Origin: Apostichopus japonicus
Lineage: Eukaryota > Echinodermata > Holothuroidea > Aspidochirotida > Stichopodidae
Direction of reading: 5' to 3'
Assembly: GCF_037975245.1 (NCBI RefSeq)
Contig: NC_092576.1
Location: forward strand, 41,732,611 to 41,796,610
Length of the DNA: 64,000 bases
A program made the position numbers and the translations under genes. The notes under the pieces are model-generated. The model was not told where the DNA came from, searched no databases, and saw only the letters and a list, made by a program, of their open reading frames with translations. Shown here in pieces: positions 36,610 through 50,127 of this stretch; the stretch's first letter is position 1; the number at the start of each line of letters is the position of its first letter.

Positions 36610-38421
36610 CTGCGTTGAGAAATGAATAAAATGGCGTCGACCTGCGTTAGTGTGCAACCGACACGTAGCTCTTATGGCATTTAACAATATTGAACTTGTA
36701 AATTGTATAACGAGTTACTTTTGTGTTAAGATCGTGTGTCTTGTTTATCTTGTTCGTTCAGCCGTTGAACGTTTGTAAACTTGGCCTTTGTATATACGCA
36801 ACCAACATAAAAGGCATTCACCTACTTTCTATTACTTTAGCATTCCATACTATATCCTGCAGTAGAATAGCTGCGACTTGTAACAAAACACACTTAATTG
36901 CACGTAAAGCTCTGTTACCACGACCAAGATATAGAAACTAAGTTATAATAAGAATTCATAAAGTTTGAATGGGCTGAGAATTTGATAAGAAGGTTAATGT
37001 CTTCCTCGACCATTAATAATAACGATTAAATGATAGCAAACTGACATTATTTGTGAAAAAATGTATTGTTGTGTGAAAAATATAATGAGGATTATCGGGA
37101 TGACTGAAGGGGGGAAGGGGGGGGGGGAGACAGAGCTAAATTTGTTAATGTAAATCATCAATTATTTGTAGTTTTGCAGAAGAGACTCGTGGAAAATGCG
37201 AGAATTTATTCTATAGGTGGAATGGGAATAAAGGAAGGGTTGAATTTCACTGAATGTTTTACACACTTGGTGTTAAAGCATCCACGTTATTTCATTTTGC
37301 GTTTTATATGACAGTTACTGTGGATACGGTATGTCATTAGCAGGACTATGCACCAAGGTTGTTTATGATAAATATCAGAGATGTATAATAGAAGACAAGG
37401 AACAGGAGAGTGGGAAAAAGGATCAATAGATACGACCATAATAAGTTGCGGGAGCTGCAGTTTTGGTATTGACTTTCCTTAGGTAGAGAATATTGTTATT
37501 GCTGAGTGTGTATCAGACTACTATTTCTTCTACGAGGAAATGGAGGTTTTTAAATCGAATGTGTCTAACATAAAACTGTTTATGTAGATTAGTGGAATTT
37601 AGCTAATTACACAGCACTGTAAAAATCAATGAACGAGACATTGACTGTATGCATGACTACACACAGATGTTCGTAGAATTATGTACGGATTGCTTTATTG
37701 TTCAAACTAGAGCAGCAACGTTACAGAAAGCATGTAATAGTCTGTTTGAGAAGTGTTTTTTTTTTCTTTTTTCTTTTACCGTGACATACTCGAGATAACG
37801 GTGTCAATTCCTGTACTTCCATCTGATTTCCCCTTGCATTATGCTCCTTCTCAGCAGCCATAATTTGTTACAATGGTAAACTTTTCTTTGGAAAATAAAA
37901 TACATAAGCATAAAGATTAATTTATTTGTTGTTTATTCTCTCAATTGGGACGAAATCTAAGTATGTTATTTTTAACTCTAACATACCGCTGGAATCTTCC
38001 AGTTTCACTAGTTTGACTCTGGAAAACAACATAATCGTGTCCCGAACCGCATTTAAATGTTCCCCGCTATAGTGATACATTGAACGGCCTGTATGGCTAT
38101 ATTGTCACCAGCGTCGATTATGGTTGTATCACAGTATTTGGTATATCGTTACCTTCTCAGAACCTTAAACTATATTTAACATTCGGATGTGCCAGCGATG
38201 TTCCAGCTACTTTATTTGGGTCACATATACTTAGGTATAACATGCATATTGAGTAAGTTCAAGAGTGTCAATTTAAATTGCCCTCTTTGAGAGGTCGGCT
38301 AAATCGAAATAGATTTTCACAAAAGCTTTAACTACAAATACAGCGACTTTCTGTATTTGTTTGCACAAATGATTGCCCCCACGTCTGATTTACTGGTTCG
38401 ACGACACTACAGATAACTTAC

Positions 38422-38466
38422 GGCAACTAAACACAACACACAGTAGTTCAATATCCAGCCCGCCAT
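38422..38466 (-). CDS. Candidate signal-peptide exon
   Basis: ATG in a good context (AAACATGG) reads MAGWILNYCVLCLVA and ends in phase 0 at a perfect GTAAGT donor. It looks like a secretory signal core. It could start gene 2 or a separate, unresolved minus-strand gene; a signal peptide is unexpected before a cytosolic death domain unless a membrane segment lies between. Confidence 0.35.
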
Positions 38467-40411
38467 GTTTATTCTTGAATTGGAGAATCTGATGAAGAAA
38501 GAATATGTCTCAATATCGTAGTATACGTATTATACAGTGATGGCTTGGACGAAGTTTGGGGTTAGTAATGGAAAAGAACACCTTGAGAATAGAATTTCGA
38601 TGTAATTAAATGCATAATAGATGTGTTGCTTTTGTATCTTCAAATCAATACACAGATCTTTGGTCGTGATTTTACATCAGCTACCCGGTTATTGGTAGCT
38701 AGATACATTCACACTCACAAACACCCGTATAATACACTCTCAATAAACTCCATTCAAACATTCGCTACATGGCCAAGTCGCACATCCAATGTCTTAACTA
38801 TCTGACTATATTACCCCTGTTGGTTTTATAGAAAGATGAAGACGTCTGATTAACACCTCCTCGATACAAAACGCTCATTTTTGTTCTATCTATAAGAAGA
38901 GTTACATTTTATAATCTTGTTGTCATTCAAAGATTGTCTTCCTGCACCTCGTCAAACGGCACCAGTGTTTAATGTACATATGTCTCTGTTAAAGGTCTTA
39001 TAAGCCAAACATGAAGTAAATTAACAACTCCAATTCTAGCATATATACTTACTCGTACTCGTTAATTGTACTCGCATTCAAACTCTAAGATGTACAATAC
39101 TACACAATGAAGCACACGTACCAGTGTAGTAGTCCTGGTACGCACCAATGGGCATTGCACTTGAATCTGTAATTATGATGTTAGAATCGCACTGCAAGCC
39201 AGGTCTAGAAATATCAGGCGGCTAGCCAACGTCCTTTGCATGAAGAAGCAAATCAATTTATTGAGCCCGTATCAGTTGTAAGAAATTTAATTTTACACTT
39301 GAATCGATACGAATTTAAATGAAACCGTTTTGACTCTACCATACCAATAGGTACTTATACATTGTAAAAAATAAACAGACACTCATTATACATTATATGG
39401 TATATCATAAATATCATACTTATTGTATTGAATTCAGTCGAATAAATGCCGTATACTATTTGTTTCGTGCTACTAGCACATGTACAGGGCTTCTATTAAA
39501 AAACACTGTGTTTGCCATACAGAAGCACTTACCAAAGCGTCAAGAAGCAATTGTTACTTATTTAATACTGTTGAGATCAGAACTAAGCTCATTCCAAACG
39601 TATTGAGCACCGAGGAAGTTCGAAATAAATCATGTATTAAATTGATTAAAAGTACTGTTACTAAAATGTAGATTTTTCCACGTAAAATCAAGAAGGAAAT
39701 TCATTTTATGTGTTAGGGATCGCATTTCAGTAGTCACAATATTAGAAGAAATTGATATGAAAAGTCAATACCCCCAAGTGATGAATGATTTAGTTTATAT
39801 CGATGAGAACCATCGACGTAGCTTTTGCATATAACATACAGTTCCTGCAAGCCACAGATACACACCAGTACATACCAAACAATATTGCAGAACCTGTATA
39901 AGAATCAATTAAGCCATTATACTATAGTAATGCACGTTATTCCACACAAATATCAAACTGAAACTTGGAAGGAATCAACAGAAGACAATGGAACGCCACA
40001 CATCAGTAGTCACAAATTACTAGTATAGCTTGGTCCCACAAGAGGAGAATTAACCGACACACACCAGCAGTTACCAAACAATAATGCGCAACCTGTGTTG
40101 GAATCAGTTAGAACCTATAGACTATTGTAATACACGTTATTCAACACAGGAATCTAAAGAGGAAGTTAAACAATCCAACTATGGTATATCGAATAACTAA
40201 AGAGATATTCTGGTTCCCAACAATTGGAACAGAAAATAGTATACAGGATAAAGATGTTTCACAGAGTTTGTTGCAAACACCAGCTTGTTTGCTACTCGAA
40301 TATGGATTGATTGAATGCAGCCTGCTTGGAGTGGTTTAACACCACGTTGGTCCTATATCGAGCCTTTCTCAACTCATCAGAATTGTGTATGTACTGAATT
40401 AATGATAATAC

Positions 40412-41381
40412 TGTTACGCCCTGGGGTGTTCGGGATGCGTGTACCCCGTATTTCGAACACGCCCACGGCTACTCAGAATATGTTTCCCCTAGTTTTGCAT
40501 AATTTACCATGCAATATGTTGCCCATTCACTCACCATTCCACTTACTTTTGTTATATTATGCAGGTCTCTCTCGCTTTCCCCGTCGTCTTCCATTACCAG
40601 CATTCCAGGCATTCGCTGTCTTATCACACAAGTTGTTCTGTTTAGCGTTTATCTATTTTACTATAGCACTTGCTCTCTATACTTGTGTATTAAGACGGTG
40701 TTGTTTTTTTGTGTATTTTGGAAGACTTAATTTATTTTGTTGAGGTTCGGGCAGAGAATTGGAGACCAGCGGTGAGAAGCACGGCTATTACAGTAATGTA
40801 TTATTTTAAAGGCAAGTTGTTTATATATTTTAGAGAGCGGGTCCGGGAGTGAGGGCTGACTACGGGGCGCCATTTCCCATTGTATTATATAACAAATAAC
40901 TTCCCGTCCTGGTTGGCTTCGTTGCATGTTATAGACACCGGAGGTAGGGTCAAATTAGGGCGGTATTGTAAAAAATAATCGTGGCAGGACCACATTGAGC
41001 AGTATTTGTTCAGTCTGACGTTGGCGCCCAGTGTCGGGTATTCAATATCGTGATTCTTAAGAGCCGTGCTGCCCACGCCCTGGTACATAGTTTATTTGTT
41101 GTTTATTTAAATTGAATCTCTGCTCGTTGTTTGCTTTCATTTGTGTACGACAGAAAGACACTGCCTTATTTTTGTTAAGTGTATATTTTTAAGTTAATTA
41201 AATTGGGGAATGAGACCCAGTTCTCTTAAACTATGTTCTTCTCTCTTCTTCTTTTTTTGGGTATTGGTTCAAGCCCTGCTAGCATTAGTGTTCGCCTCCG
41301 CTTTCCCCTGCCCTGACATCAGGTGGCCTCCAACTGATGGTAACCCACGCTACCGCTCGTCCGAGGTACAGGGGCTTTACA
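40412..41381 (+). mobile_element. Probable LTR of an LTR retrotransposon
   Basis: Begins TGTTACGCCCTGGGG and ends GGGGCTTTACA (TG...CA). Nine bases after the end is CGGTATCAGAGCTTGG, close to the TGGTATCAGAGC primer-binding site for initiator tRNA-Met. No gag/pol follows; a SINE lies 60 bp downstream, so only an LTR with a stub remains. Target duplication not found. The open frame at 40315-40743 overlaps it and is not called. Confidence 0.5.
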
Positions 41382-41390
41382 ATACGATGT

Positions 41391-41406
41391 CGGTATCAGA
41401 GCTTGG
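41391..41406 (+). other. PBS-like sequence (tRNA-iMet type)
   Basis: CGGTATCAGAGCTTGG directly after the LTR end. Confidence 0.45.
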
Positions 41407-41446
41407 TTAATACGGTAACTATCACGGTACCATTGTAACACGCATG

Positions 41447-41697
41447 GAGGGTTATGAAGTGTTAGCTTAGTGGTTAACGCCGGTGCCTTCCAATCATAAT
41501 GTCACCGGTTTGAGACACTCCAAGATTAATGTATGTCGTCCAGTTACAGAGTTGTTGACAATTCATAATCATGGACGTTAAATATGAATCTAAGAGACTG
41601 ACTTCGGTCTCAGCTTGCAGCTTTGATAGGCCAATGAGGCCTCTTGCGAGTTCCTGCTTGCAGGATGATCTAAAATACATACATACATCGTTGTAGG
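41447..41697 (+). mobile_element. tRNA-derived SINE, copy 1
   Basis: A-box region TAGCTTAGTGGTTAACGCC, B-box-like CCGGTTTGAGAC, body sharing CATGGACGTTAAAT, GACTTCGGTC and CGAGTTCCTGCTTGC with copy 2, and a (CATA)n tail. Confidence 0.82.
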
Positions 41698-41869
41698 CAT
41701 ACATAGCATTGTTACCTGTATACACAGTGTTTTGTTATTACAAATTTACCATTGGCTATATATTTTGTGGCGTTCCGAGCTCCTCTGCACAGTTAAGACT
41801 CATGTATCTTAAAGCAGCATTGTCAGGCCTCAGTGAAGCGTTGCTAGCCTGTGAATTTGTAACCAAGGT

Positions 41870-41990
41870 AAGTTGATGCCAAGCCAGCGCACAAATAAAC
41901 TCAAGAAATACATTTTAAGAAAAGTCACCCAGGAGAGAACCTGGGTACGAAGCCAAACTACCGAACGACTGATCCGCTCTCACCCTAGTC
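41870..41990 (-). mobile_element. Possible tRNA-like SINE fragment
   Basis: The minus strand reads GAGCGGATCAGTCGTTCGG, then CCCAGGTTCTCTCC, similar in spacing to A and B boxes. Weak; could be chance. Confidence 0.25.
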
Positions 41991-42175
41991 CCCTTGCATC
42001 GGGACTGTGACTGTGTGATCATCGTCGGGTGTGCATCACCATTCCCCTCGAAACGAAACATATACTACACATGATATTAGTCAACAGGCCGAGACGAAAT
42101 TAAAATATGTCTAATCCGGTTTTTTGAAAGAACAATTCTGTTTCAATTCAATTTACCCCCCCCCCCCCGCCAAAA

Positions 42176-42323
<148 letters not shown>

Positions 42324-42436
42324 CTGTGTTTGTGTGTGTACGTAGCCTGTGTATTTATTCGCATCATCAGTTGTACATATGAAGGCCTACGTATGTACTA
42401 TACATATGGCGGAGTGTATAGATTGGCGGATACATT

Positions 42437-42687
42437 GGCGGAGTGTATAGCCTAGTGGTTAACGCCGGCGTCTCCCAGTCATGAGATCCCCGGTTCGATT
42501 CCCCGCCGACAGCAATGTGTGTCGTCTGGCAAGGGTGTTGTTCAATAACAACTTCCTGACATGGACGTTAAATGAATGTGTGCCGAGAGATTGGCTTCGG
42601 TCAGCTTGCGAGTCTACAAGCCTCCATGGCTTCTTTCGCGAGTTCCTGCTTGCGGGAAGATCACATATACATACATACATACATATA
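42437..42687 (+). mobile_element. tRNA-derived SINE, copy 2
   Basis: TAGCCTAGTGGTTAACGCC (A box) and GGTTCGATTCC (perfect B box) about 35 bp apart, about 180 bp tRNA-unrelated body, (CATA)n tail. Younger-looking than copy 1, same orientation. Confidence 0.88.
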
Positions 42688-42863
42688 GGAATGATCAATC
42701 ACAAAAAGTGGGTCTACGAGATATCCGGGATTGTAGTGTTTTCTGAGGGCGTTTCTTCGCGTTGTTACCAATCCATGTCCGTTCTATAAGTGCAATCAAT
42801 GTGAATCATAATAATAACTACATTTATAATTCGCATTATTACAGATGCCTTTGTGCGCCAATA

Positions 42864-43790
42864 TCAAAACAAACATATCAACGAGAAAAAAAAAAAAACA
42901 AGAACAGTGATCAAAAATATAACCAAACAGGTGAATATTGAGCATCGTTTTAAAATTCTAACAGATGGAACTTGGCGGATATTCATGGGAAGTTGATTCC
43001 ACAAAATAATATGAGGCAGCGTACTGAAAAATACGTTCACCATAACATTAGTGCGTGGATCTACTGTTATAGAAAGTAACACATTGTTAGAAGAGCGCAG
43101 TGAACGAGTTGGTTCATAAAGCGTAATAAGTTTCTGTAAGTACAAAGGAGACAAGCCACATGTTTCTTTGTAAGTAGGAAGAAGCATTTTGAAAATGACG
43201 CGAGAGCTAATCGGCAATCAGTGCAGAGACTGTAGGATCGGGGTGATATGTTGGGAACGTGGAGTCAAACTAATAAGACGGGCTGCTGTATTTTGTACAC
43301 GCTGTACTTTAGACAAATCAGGATCATGAATACCATTGAGAATAGAATTATTATAATCCAGTCGAGTTATCACGTAATCATGAACAAGTGTTTGCGTAGT
43401 AGAGCTAGTTAAGTAGCGACGGATTTGTTTTCCAATGTTACGGTTTGCCGTGATAAAACTCTTGCAGATCATATCGATCTGCTTTGACATGGATAGTGAA
43501 AAATCCATCTGGACACCAAAATTATCTTACTTGCCCAGATGTATTGATAATATAATGATCAATAGTGATGGCAAGAGCAGGAAGATAATCCTTTGCAATT
43601 TTGAACGAAAGTGTACACATTTTGTTTTGGAGTCGTTAAGAGCAAGATTATTTGAGCGACACCAGGATTTAACATCTCTGAGGCATGGTTGCATTTTTTA
43701 AATGACCAGCTGACAATCAGCAGGGTCAAAGGTCAAGAACAACTGTGTGTCACCTACATAGACCATACAGCTAACACCAGGGGCAGCAAT
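42864..43790 (-). pseudogene. CR1-like retrotransposon RT fragment
   Basis: The minus strand encodes the C-terminal half of a reverse transcriptase: degraded catalytic site (YVGDTQLFLTFDPAD), SLSMSKQIDMICKSF, TRLDYNNSIL, QRVQNTAARLISL, LPISSRVIFKMLLPTYK, then LWNQLPMNIR. In the LHWLPI motif the Trp codon is TGA (43218-43220), and upstream frames are broken, so it is dead. Adjoins and overlaps the left edge of block A2. Confidence 0.88.
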
Positions 43791-46700
43791 TATATAGCTT
43801 GCAAGGGGCGCTAAAAAGGGTAGAACGTGACAGACCCCTGGGGTACTCAACGCTGGACGTGACATTTTTAATGACCACTGAATGTCTAGTGGGGTGGATG
43901 AGGAGGCGGGGAGGGGAGGAGGGAACGACGAAGGAATGGACTAGAAGGATATACGTTGCATAACGGTAGCACACCGCCTTCACTCCCATGAATGCTACAC
44001 CTGTGAAACTATACAAAATGCTTTCATTGCATGACGTTATGTTGACGACATGCAAGTTATTTGTGTGTTGACACGTGATTTAGCTAGTTAAATGAACGAA
44101 TTCACTGTCTCTCAAACGGTCACACATCTTAGTAACAACACTTATAGCAATATACTGTTTTTCTGAACGACAAGACTTTTACAACCAGTTAGGAAGCACA
44201 CAGGGGATATGAGCAGGGGGTGGGGAAAATACAAAATCTCTCCTTTTCTGACTGTTATTGTTTTATTGGGTTTGAATCTTCACGGAAGTTGAAGTACGAC
44301 TAGTGACGAATTAATGCTTTTGTAAAGGAGAGGTGCAGCCAGGGGTTTGGGATCTACTCCAATGTAACGGTTATAGGTGCCCTTCCCCATCCCACCATCC
44401 AGCATGTGCATTTATTCAAACCATAAGTTAGTTCTATATTAATATCTCTATAAAAACAATGTTATGATAATTAATAGTTTGTCTGAGGTTGAAAAGGGGT
44501 GGGCAGGTGGGGGGGGGGTGCACCATTAGTTGTGAACTAATTTCCCCCGACTGAATGTTAAAATCCCCGACCGCCAAAGTTTTCTCCAACTCACGATATG
44601 TGGAGGGGGATTTTCCAGGTGCTCCCGGATATAAATAACAGTCCAATTGTATTGTTTGTTTCGAGCAATCTCATGTAAAGAAATTCGTCACAACAATGAT
44701 CGCGTCTGAAACAAAAATGTATAAGTAATAAATGGTGACGTCATAATTTCCGACCATAGGCAATGAGAACAACAGACACAGACCCTGAAGTAGGAAGAAG
44801 TAATGCACACATACTACACTAAATAGGAGTACGAACGAGGTAGGCCTAGTGAAGAAATCCCCTTCACGTCACATGGGGGATTGGTGGAGGAGGGGGAGGG
44901 TTGTTTCATGTTCCCGTTACAATTTTTAATGACATTTTAAACTTCACATTTAACTTCTTAAAGGCACATAACATAGGCTTAGGAATTTGGCTGGGAACAC
45001 AGATATAACTTTAACCGCCCCCGCCCCCCTCCAACAATAATTTGAGGATGAAAATGTGTCAACATGTTTATACATAGCCATAGATGTAATGGTATAGCCA
45101 AGTTATGTTTATTTTTGATATAGCACTTAATTTGTATCTAATCCCCAGGACCAAAAGAAAACTTTCACAAAGGGTAGTGGAACCCCTTCTACTGAAACCT
45201 ATCTCCACACAACGACCATCCAATAAAGCTACATGTGTGATAACTATTGGATACGTCAATGACCTCTCTCTCAAAATATTGATTAAACTTTACGTTTTTA
45301 CTAACAAACTAGTTCGTACCTCCACGTGCGACGATATGGAAGGCAAGTTAACATAGTTATTCTTACGTGTAAGATATATATTGCCAGCTACGTCATAAGA
45401 TTGAATCATAATTCATGACTTATTAATAGATATAACATCCCTTACCGAAGAATGCCTTAAAAGCTCCCTCACGATATCGTGTCAACAAAGTGTTAATAAA
45501 ATTAATAACAACTTCACAGATGATTTACTTTACTTTTATTCAAAGTTTGACGTACAATGAAACACTGTCGTTGGTGGAACAAAGTTTGCACATATAAACA
45601 TCACATGTTCACTTTCCACCAATCAGAGTAGCATGATACATAATTTTGCTATCTCTAAATATTACAGCCGATATAATATCATAACAAGCGGTTCTAGGAA
45701 TCCAGTCAAAGCGAAATGTAAGTAAAATTTACAAAAAAAGGCTATAATACAATCACATAGTAATATTTGTATCAATTGCTGTTAAATGTTACTACGCAAC
45801 CAAGATTGGCTATGTTACAGAAGCGTTGAGGTTCCGATAAACCCCTCACAACATTTGCACTTCTTAATTTTAAGTATAAATATGCACAATACATAAAAAT
45901 GATAAAAACAAAACTTTATGTTAAAGTCTCAATACCTTACTTGATGATGAATTTAGGAAAAACAAACTTCCGAAGTAGATTCAATGTTGTTATTCTACAT
46001 GCACTCTGACCAGATGGGTTAATAGAGAAAAGCTGTCGCAATCGAAAGAAAGAAATGTATTTTCTGTTACCCTTATGGCGCGAACGATATACCGTAAAAA
46101 TGCTGCGACTTCCTATGTCAGCATGTTCATTACACTAGGCCTAACGGTCGTAAACAAAACAGAGAGATTTGATTGGCGCATGATCTGGTGGGCGGGGCTT
46201 GCAAATACGGCGAATTTTATTCAGCCCAAATTTGTTAACGACATATAGCTCAACGAAACTAATTTCTATTGATATGAAAAATGCATATTACGGTGTCACC
46301 TTCTTTGAGCTTTTAGTGCAGTAAGCTGGAAAAGTTTAAATTTGGCAAACAAGTAATGAGACTTTAACAACGCTCATTAATACGTCCTCTTTAGAAATGA
46401 TATCACGAGTAGCAAATTAAAGAAATGGATACTCCATATCATTTATTATTAAATTCATAATTGTACAGAAACTGACTTTATTGCTTCTTATAATACAAAA
46501 AATGCATATCTCATCATTCACATTCTACGATATCCACATGTCACTATTCATCTTTTCTACAATTTTGTATCCAAATTTTGCGTCAAGTTTAGTCATTTTA
46601 TTTGCTTTAAATTATAACAAACTTCTAGTTTTCCAAGAGATGAGAAGACATGCGTCAATGTGGACATTTGATGACGTTATTAAATATCCATATCCTCTCC

Positions 46701-47304
46701 ATCATATGTAGTAACTACATTATCCATAACCAATCATGAATCGATTCTCGTTATATAATAACTATATTTACCATGGCAACATATGTACCTCTAAATTAAC
46801 TACCACGGAGGTAAACTCCATAAATTATGTTGGATCAGTGTTCTTTCTTTCAAGATTCCTGGTTTTATGATGGGTAGTGTTTGTTCTTATGTGAAACACA
46901 GTTACACATTGGAAACGTGAAAGTACCGTCTTTCTAATACTACCACGTACCTTATCTTTATTTACAGTGTTGCGTAACCTTCTTTCAGACTATACCTATG
47001 TCACAATGTGAAATCTCATAACTGAGCCAACCAAACTCATCAATATTCCATTTTCTTTGTAATTACTCTATCAAGTACAATTTGATGATTTTTTTTTTCA
47101 AATATTTTTTTTATTCTTTCGTGGATAACTTATTGATAAGCAGGTCATTCTGCATTCTGACATAAATGGTTCGTCCTTTATAATTGGTAGAAGACATATC
47201 CATGAAGTGATGCATGAAAAAAATGGCTTAACAGAATAAATAAATTTGAAAATCTCAGCATAAAATCGAGTGAGTTAAAAACAAGTATAATGATCTAAAC
47301 TTAA
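43791..47304. other. Duplicated non-coding flank in A2
   Basis: Collinear with 6996-10334. 44255-44795 is present only here; the A1 junction shares CTGA at the edges, as a deletion in A1 would leave. Confidence 0.6.
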
Positions 47305-47607
47305 CTACATAACTAACCGTCCCCTAAGTAATAAATGTAAACAATTATCGACACATAGTATATGAAAACAGCAAAGGTTCTTAAAGCAAAGTAAAATATT
47401 TAAAGAGGACGATGGCCAATGTTGTAACAACGTCACAAATATATATAGAGACCCTTTTTTAGTATTCCCTTTGAATTTCCCAGTACACTCCCAAGTTGTT
47501 TTGTGTAAACCTCGGGCAAGCATTTTTCGATGAACTGAGTGGTGTATAATAACTCCAGCAGGATCAGAACAGGTTGTCTTCAGGAACATGTTACCTGCGT
47601 AATTCAT
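47305..47607 (-). pseudogene. A2 copy of the conserved 3' open frame
   Basis: Partner of 10335-10709. Keeps TTCSDPAGVIIHHSVHR but differs (KMLARGLHKTTWE against KLLIRGLQKTSWE) and has a frameshift just upstream. Possible exon or decayed exon of gene 3. Confidence 0.3.
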
Positions 47608-49019
47608 CTACCAGGATCCAACCTTCTACAGGACAAAGAAGAACAAAAACCATTCAAACAGATTGCTTGGGTATTATGCCTAGTCATTGACATTACTATT
47701 GTTTTATTTTCTTGTTGAGGGCGATTTAAAAAAAAAATATGATCATAATGTTTTAATATGTGGATGTATAAATGTGACATTATAATATAATGGAAAACGT
47801 TTACTAATTAGTTACTGCTGTTCTCCTCTAAACATTACAACTTATTCAATCAGAATGAGTGGGTATAAGGCCTAATCATACTACTTTTTTTTTGGTGGAG
47901 GGGAGGGGGGGGGGGTGGATCATCATAACTTTGAGATATTTGGATGTATAAGAGTGGAAATCATAATTAAAAATATTTAATTCTTACCATCAATTATATG
48001 TATATAGTATATTTATTAGGGTATTCATTAATATGATATTTCTGCATTAATATGACATTTCAGTTGCCTATATGAAAATATAGGTGTGTGTGTGTGTGTT
48101 TTTTTTTTTTTGTTAATGTATCTTTAGTTACCGAGTGCTTGAATCGATATATATATATATATGGTTGATAACTGTCACTTAACCCTACTCATTGGATGAT
48201 CAGACGTTTGTGTTCACTTCACCATTTAAACCAATATTTAAATGATTGTCTAGTTATAATTGTTTTATACGTGTTTTTAAACCACTTGGCCATTCTTTGG
48301 ATGACCTAACTTGACTTAATACTTAAACTACTCCCTCTGTTCCAATCTCTAAATCGAAACTATTACAAATTCTCAAGTAGAACAACAGTTTTCGTTCCGT
48401 GCCCTCGTTTTTGCACTTTCCATATACCATTTCTTCCCAGCAAACATATCTGCTGAATGATTAATTATTCTTGTTTCCTAAATACTGTTTATTTGCTCAA
48501 TATAGATAAGTATGGATATATGTGTACGTTGTTAATTTACCTTTAGCTGGATAGTGCTTCATTGGACTGTTGGAGATACATTATTGATTACTATTGAATT
48601 ACTCTACTCATTGGATGATGAGGAGCCTGTGTTCAGTTCGTCATTTTAACCAATATCTTAATGATTGTTTTCTACATGACTTGAAACCTCTCACTGTTAA
48701 GTATGTAATATAAATTATACTAATACTTCATTACTTTACCACGGTGACTGTTGCTACACTTTATACTATACCCATTTACTATGTTGGAACTTGAATCGGG
48801 CTTGTGGAATGAGTTACATTTTGCTGTTTAATAATGTTGAAAAATATTATTTCAATCCAATACATTTATTGCATATTTAGCAATGATTGATTACTACATC
48901 ACTTCAAATCAACCATTTAGTGTGTAACATTTGTTTGTTTTATTTTAATTAACCCTCTGCCATATTGTTTTCTTTTTTTTTATTGATTGCAACTTCAGTT
49001 TTATCAATTCAGTGCAAAT

Positions 49020-49970
49020 GTTGAAATATTTGTTGACTACATAACTCTCAGCTACTCAGTGTGTGTTTAAGTAATATTTGTTGACTTCATCTTAATCCAC
49101 TCAGTGTATATTTGTAATATTTTTTGACAACATCCCTTTAATTCACTCAGAGTATTTTAGTAATATTTATTGACGACATCCCTTTAATCCGCTATGTATA
49201 TTTAGTATTATTTGTTGACTAAATCCCTTTAATCCGCTCAGTTTATTGTTAGTAATATTTCTTGACTACATCCCTTTAATTCGCTCGGTGTATATTTAGT
49301 CATATTTGTTGAGTACATGCCTTTATTCCATCCAGTGTATATTTGGTAATATTTGTTGACTATATCCCTTAAATCCACTCAGTGTATGTTAGTAATATTT
49401 GTTAATTTCATCCATTTATACATCCAGTGTATATTAAGTAATATCTGTTGACGACAACCCTTTAATCAACTTTGTGTATAGTTATTAACATTTCTTGACT
49501 ACATCCGTTGAATCGTTCCAGTGTTTATTTGGTAATATTTGTTGACCCTATCCCTTTAATCTACTGTGTATATTTGGTAATATTTGTTGACTACGTCCCT
49601 TTAATCCACTCAGTGAATATTTAGTAATAACTGTTGACTACATCCCTTAAGTTTACAGTGTATATTTAGCAATATTTGTTGACTACATCCCTTTCATCCA
49701 TCCAGTGTATATTTAGTCATATTTGTTGAACCTATCCCTTTAATCCACTCCGTGTATGTTGGGGATATTTGTTGACTACATCCCTTTAATCCACTGTGTA
49801 TAGTTAGTAATATTTGTTGACTACATCCCTTTAATACACTCAGTGTATATTTGGTAATATCTGTTGACTACATCCCTTAAATCCACAGTGTCTATTAAGC
49901 AATATTTGTTGACAACATCATTTTAATCCAACCAGTGTGTATTTGGTAATATTTGTTGACTGCTGTTCAT
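49020..49970. repeat. 47 bp minisatellite, about 20 units
   Basis: Same unit as 11640-12965 in the corresponding place of A2; fewer and more uneven units. Confidence 0.92.
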
Positions 49971-50056
49971 GCTCTTGCCAGTGATTACAATTCCATTATG
50001 TTATACAGCAAATATGATAAATTAATGATTATACATGAGATGTATTGATTACTTAC

Positions 50057-50127
50057 TCGCCAAAGACCAGAGTCGAGATCAAGCTTATATCTTTCACCAG
50101 TCTTGTGAGTATCAGGAGTCCAGAAAA
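50057..50127 (-). CDS. Gene 3 exon: type 3
   Basis: Acceptor GTTTCTTACAG, donor GTAAGT, 71 bp; contains YKLDLDSGLWR. Eight residues differ from gene 2 exon 13317-13387. Confidence 0.78.

Larger units (their letters stand above)
34880..40411. other. Region upstream of the gene 2 death domain
   Basis: AT-rich. Contains only candidate 5' exons (35988-36033, 36493-36609, 38422-38466), a TCA-rich stretch (35450-35476) and a local duplication of about 35 bp at 36598-36650. No other gene is seen. Confidence 0.5.

Noticed and set aside
37988-38150. Ig-like fragment on the minus strand (HYSGEHLNAVRDTIMLFSRV, then VKLEDSS)
   Set aside because: The candidate halves sit in different frames, no phase-correct acceptor was found, and the cysteine/tryptophan pattern is incomplete.
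40315-40743. 142-codon plus-strand open frame
   Set aside because: It crosses the start of the probable LTR and shows no domain.
41030-41050. GTTGGCGCCCAGTGTCGGG as a tRNA-Lys-type primer-binding site
   Set aside because: It lies inside the stretch bounded by TGTTAC...TTTACA and a better PBS-like site at 41391; most likely internal LTR sequence.
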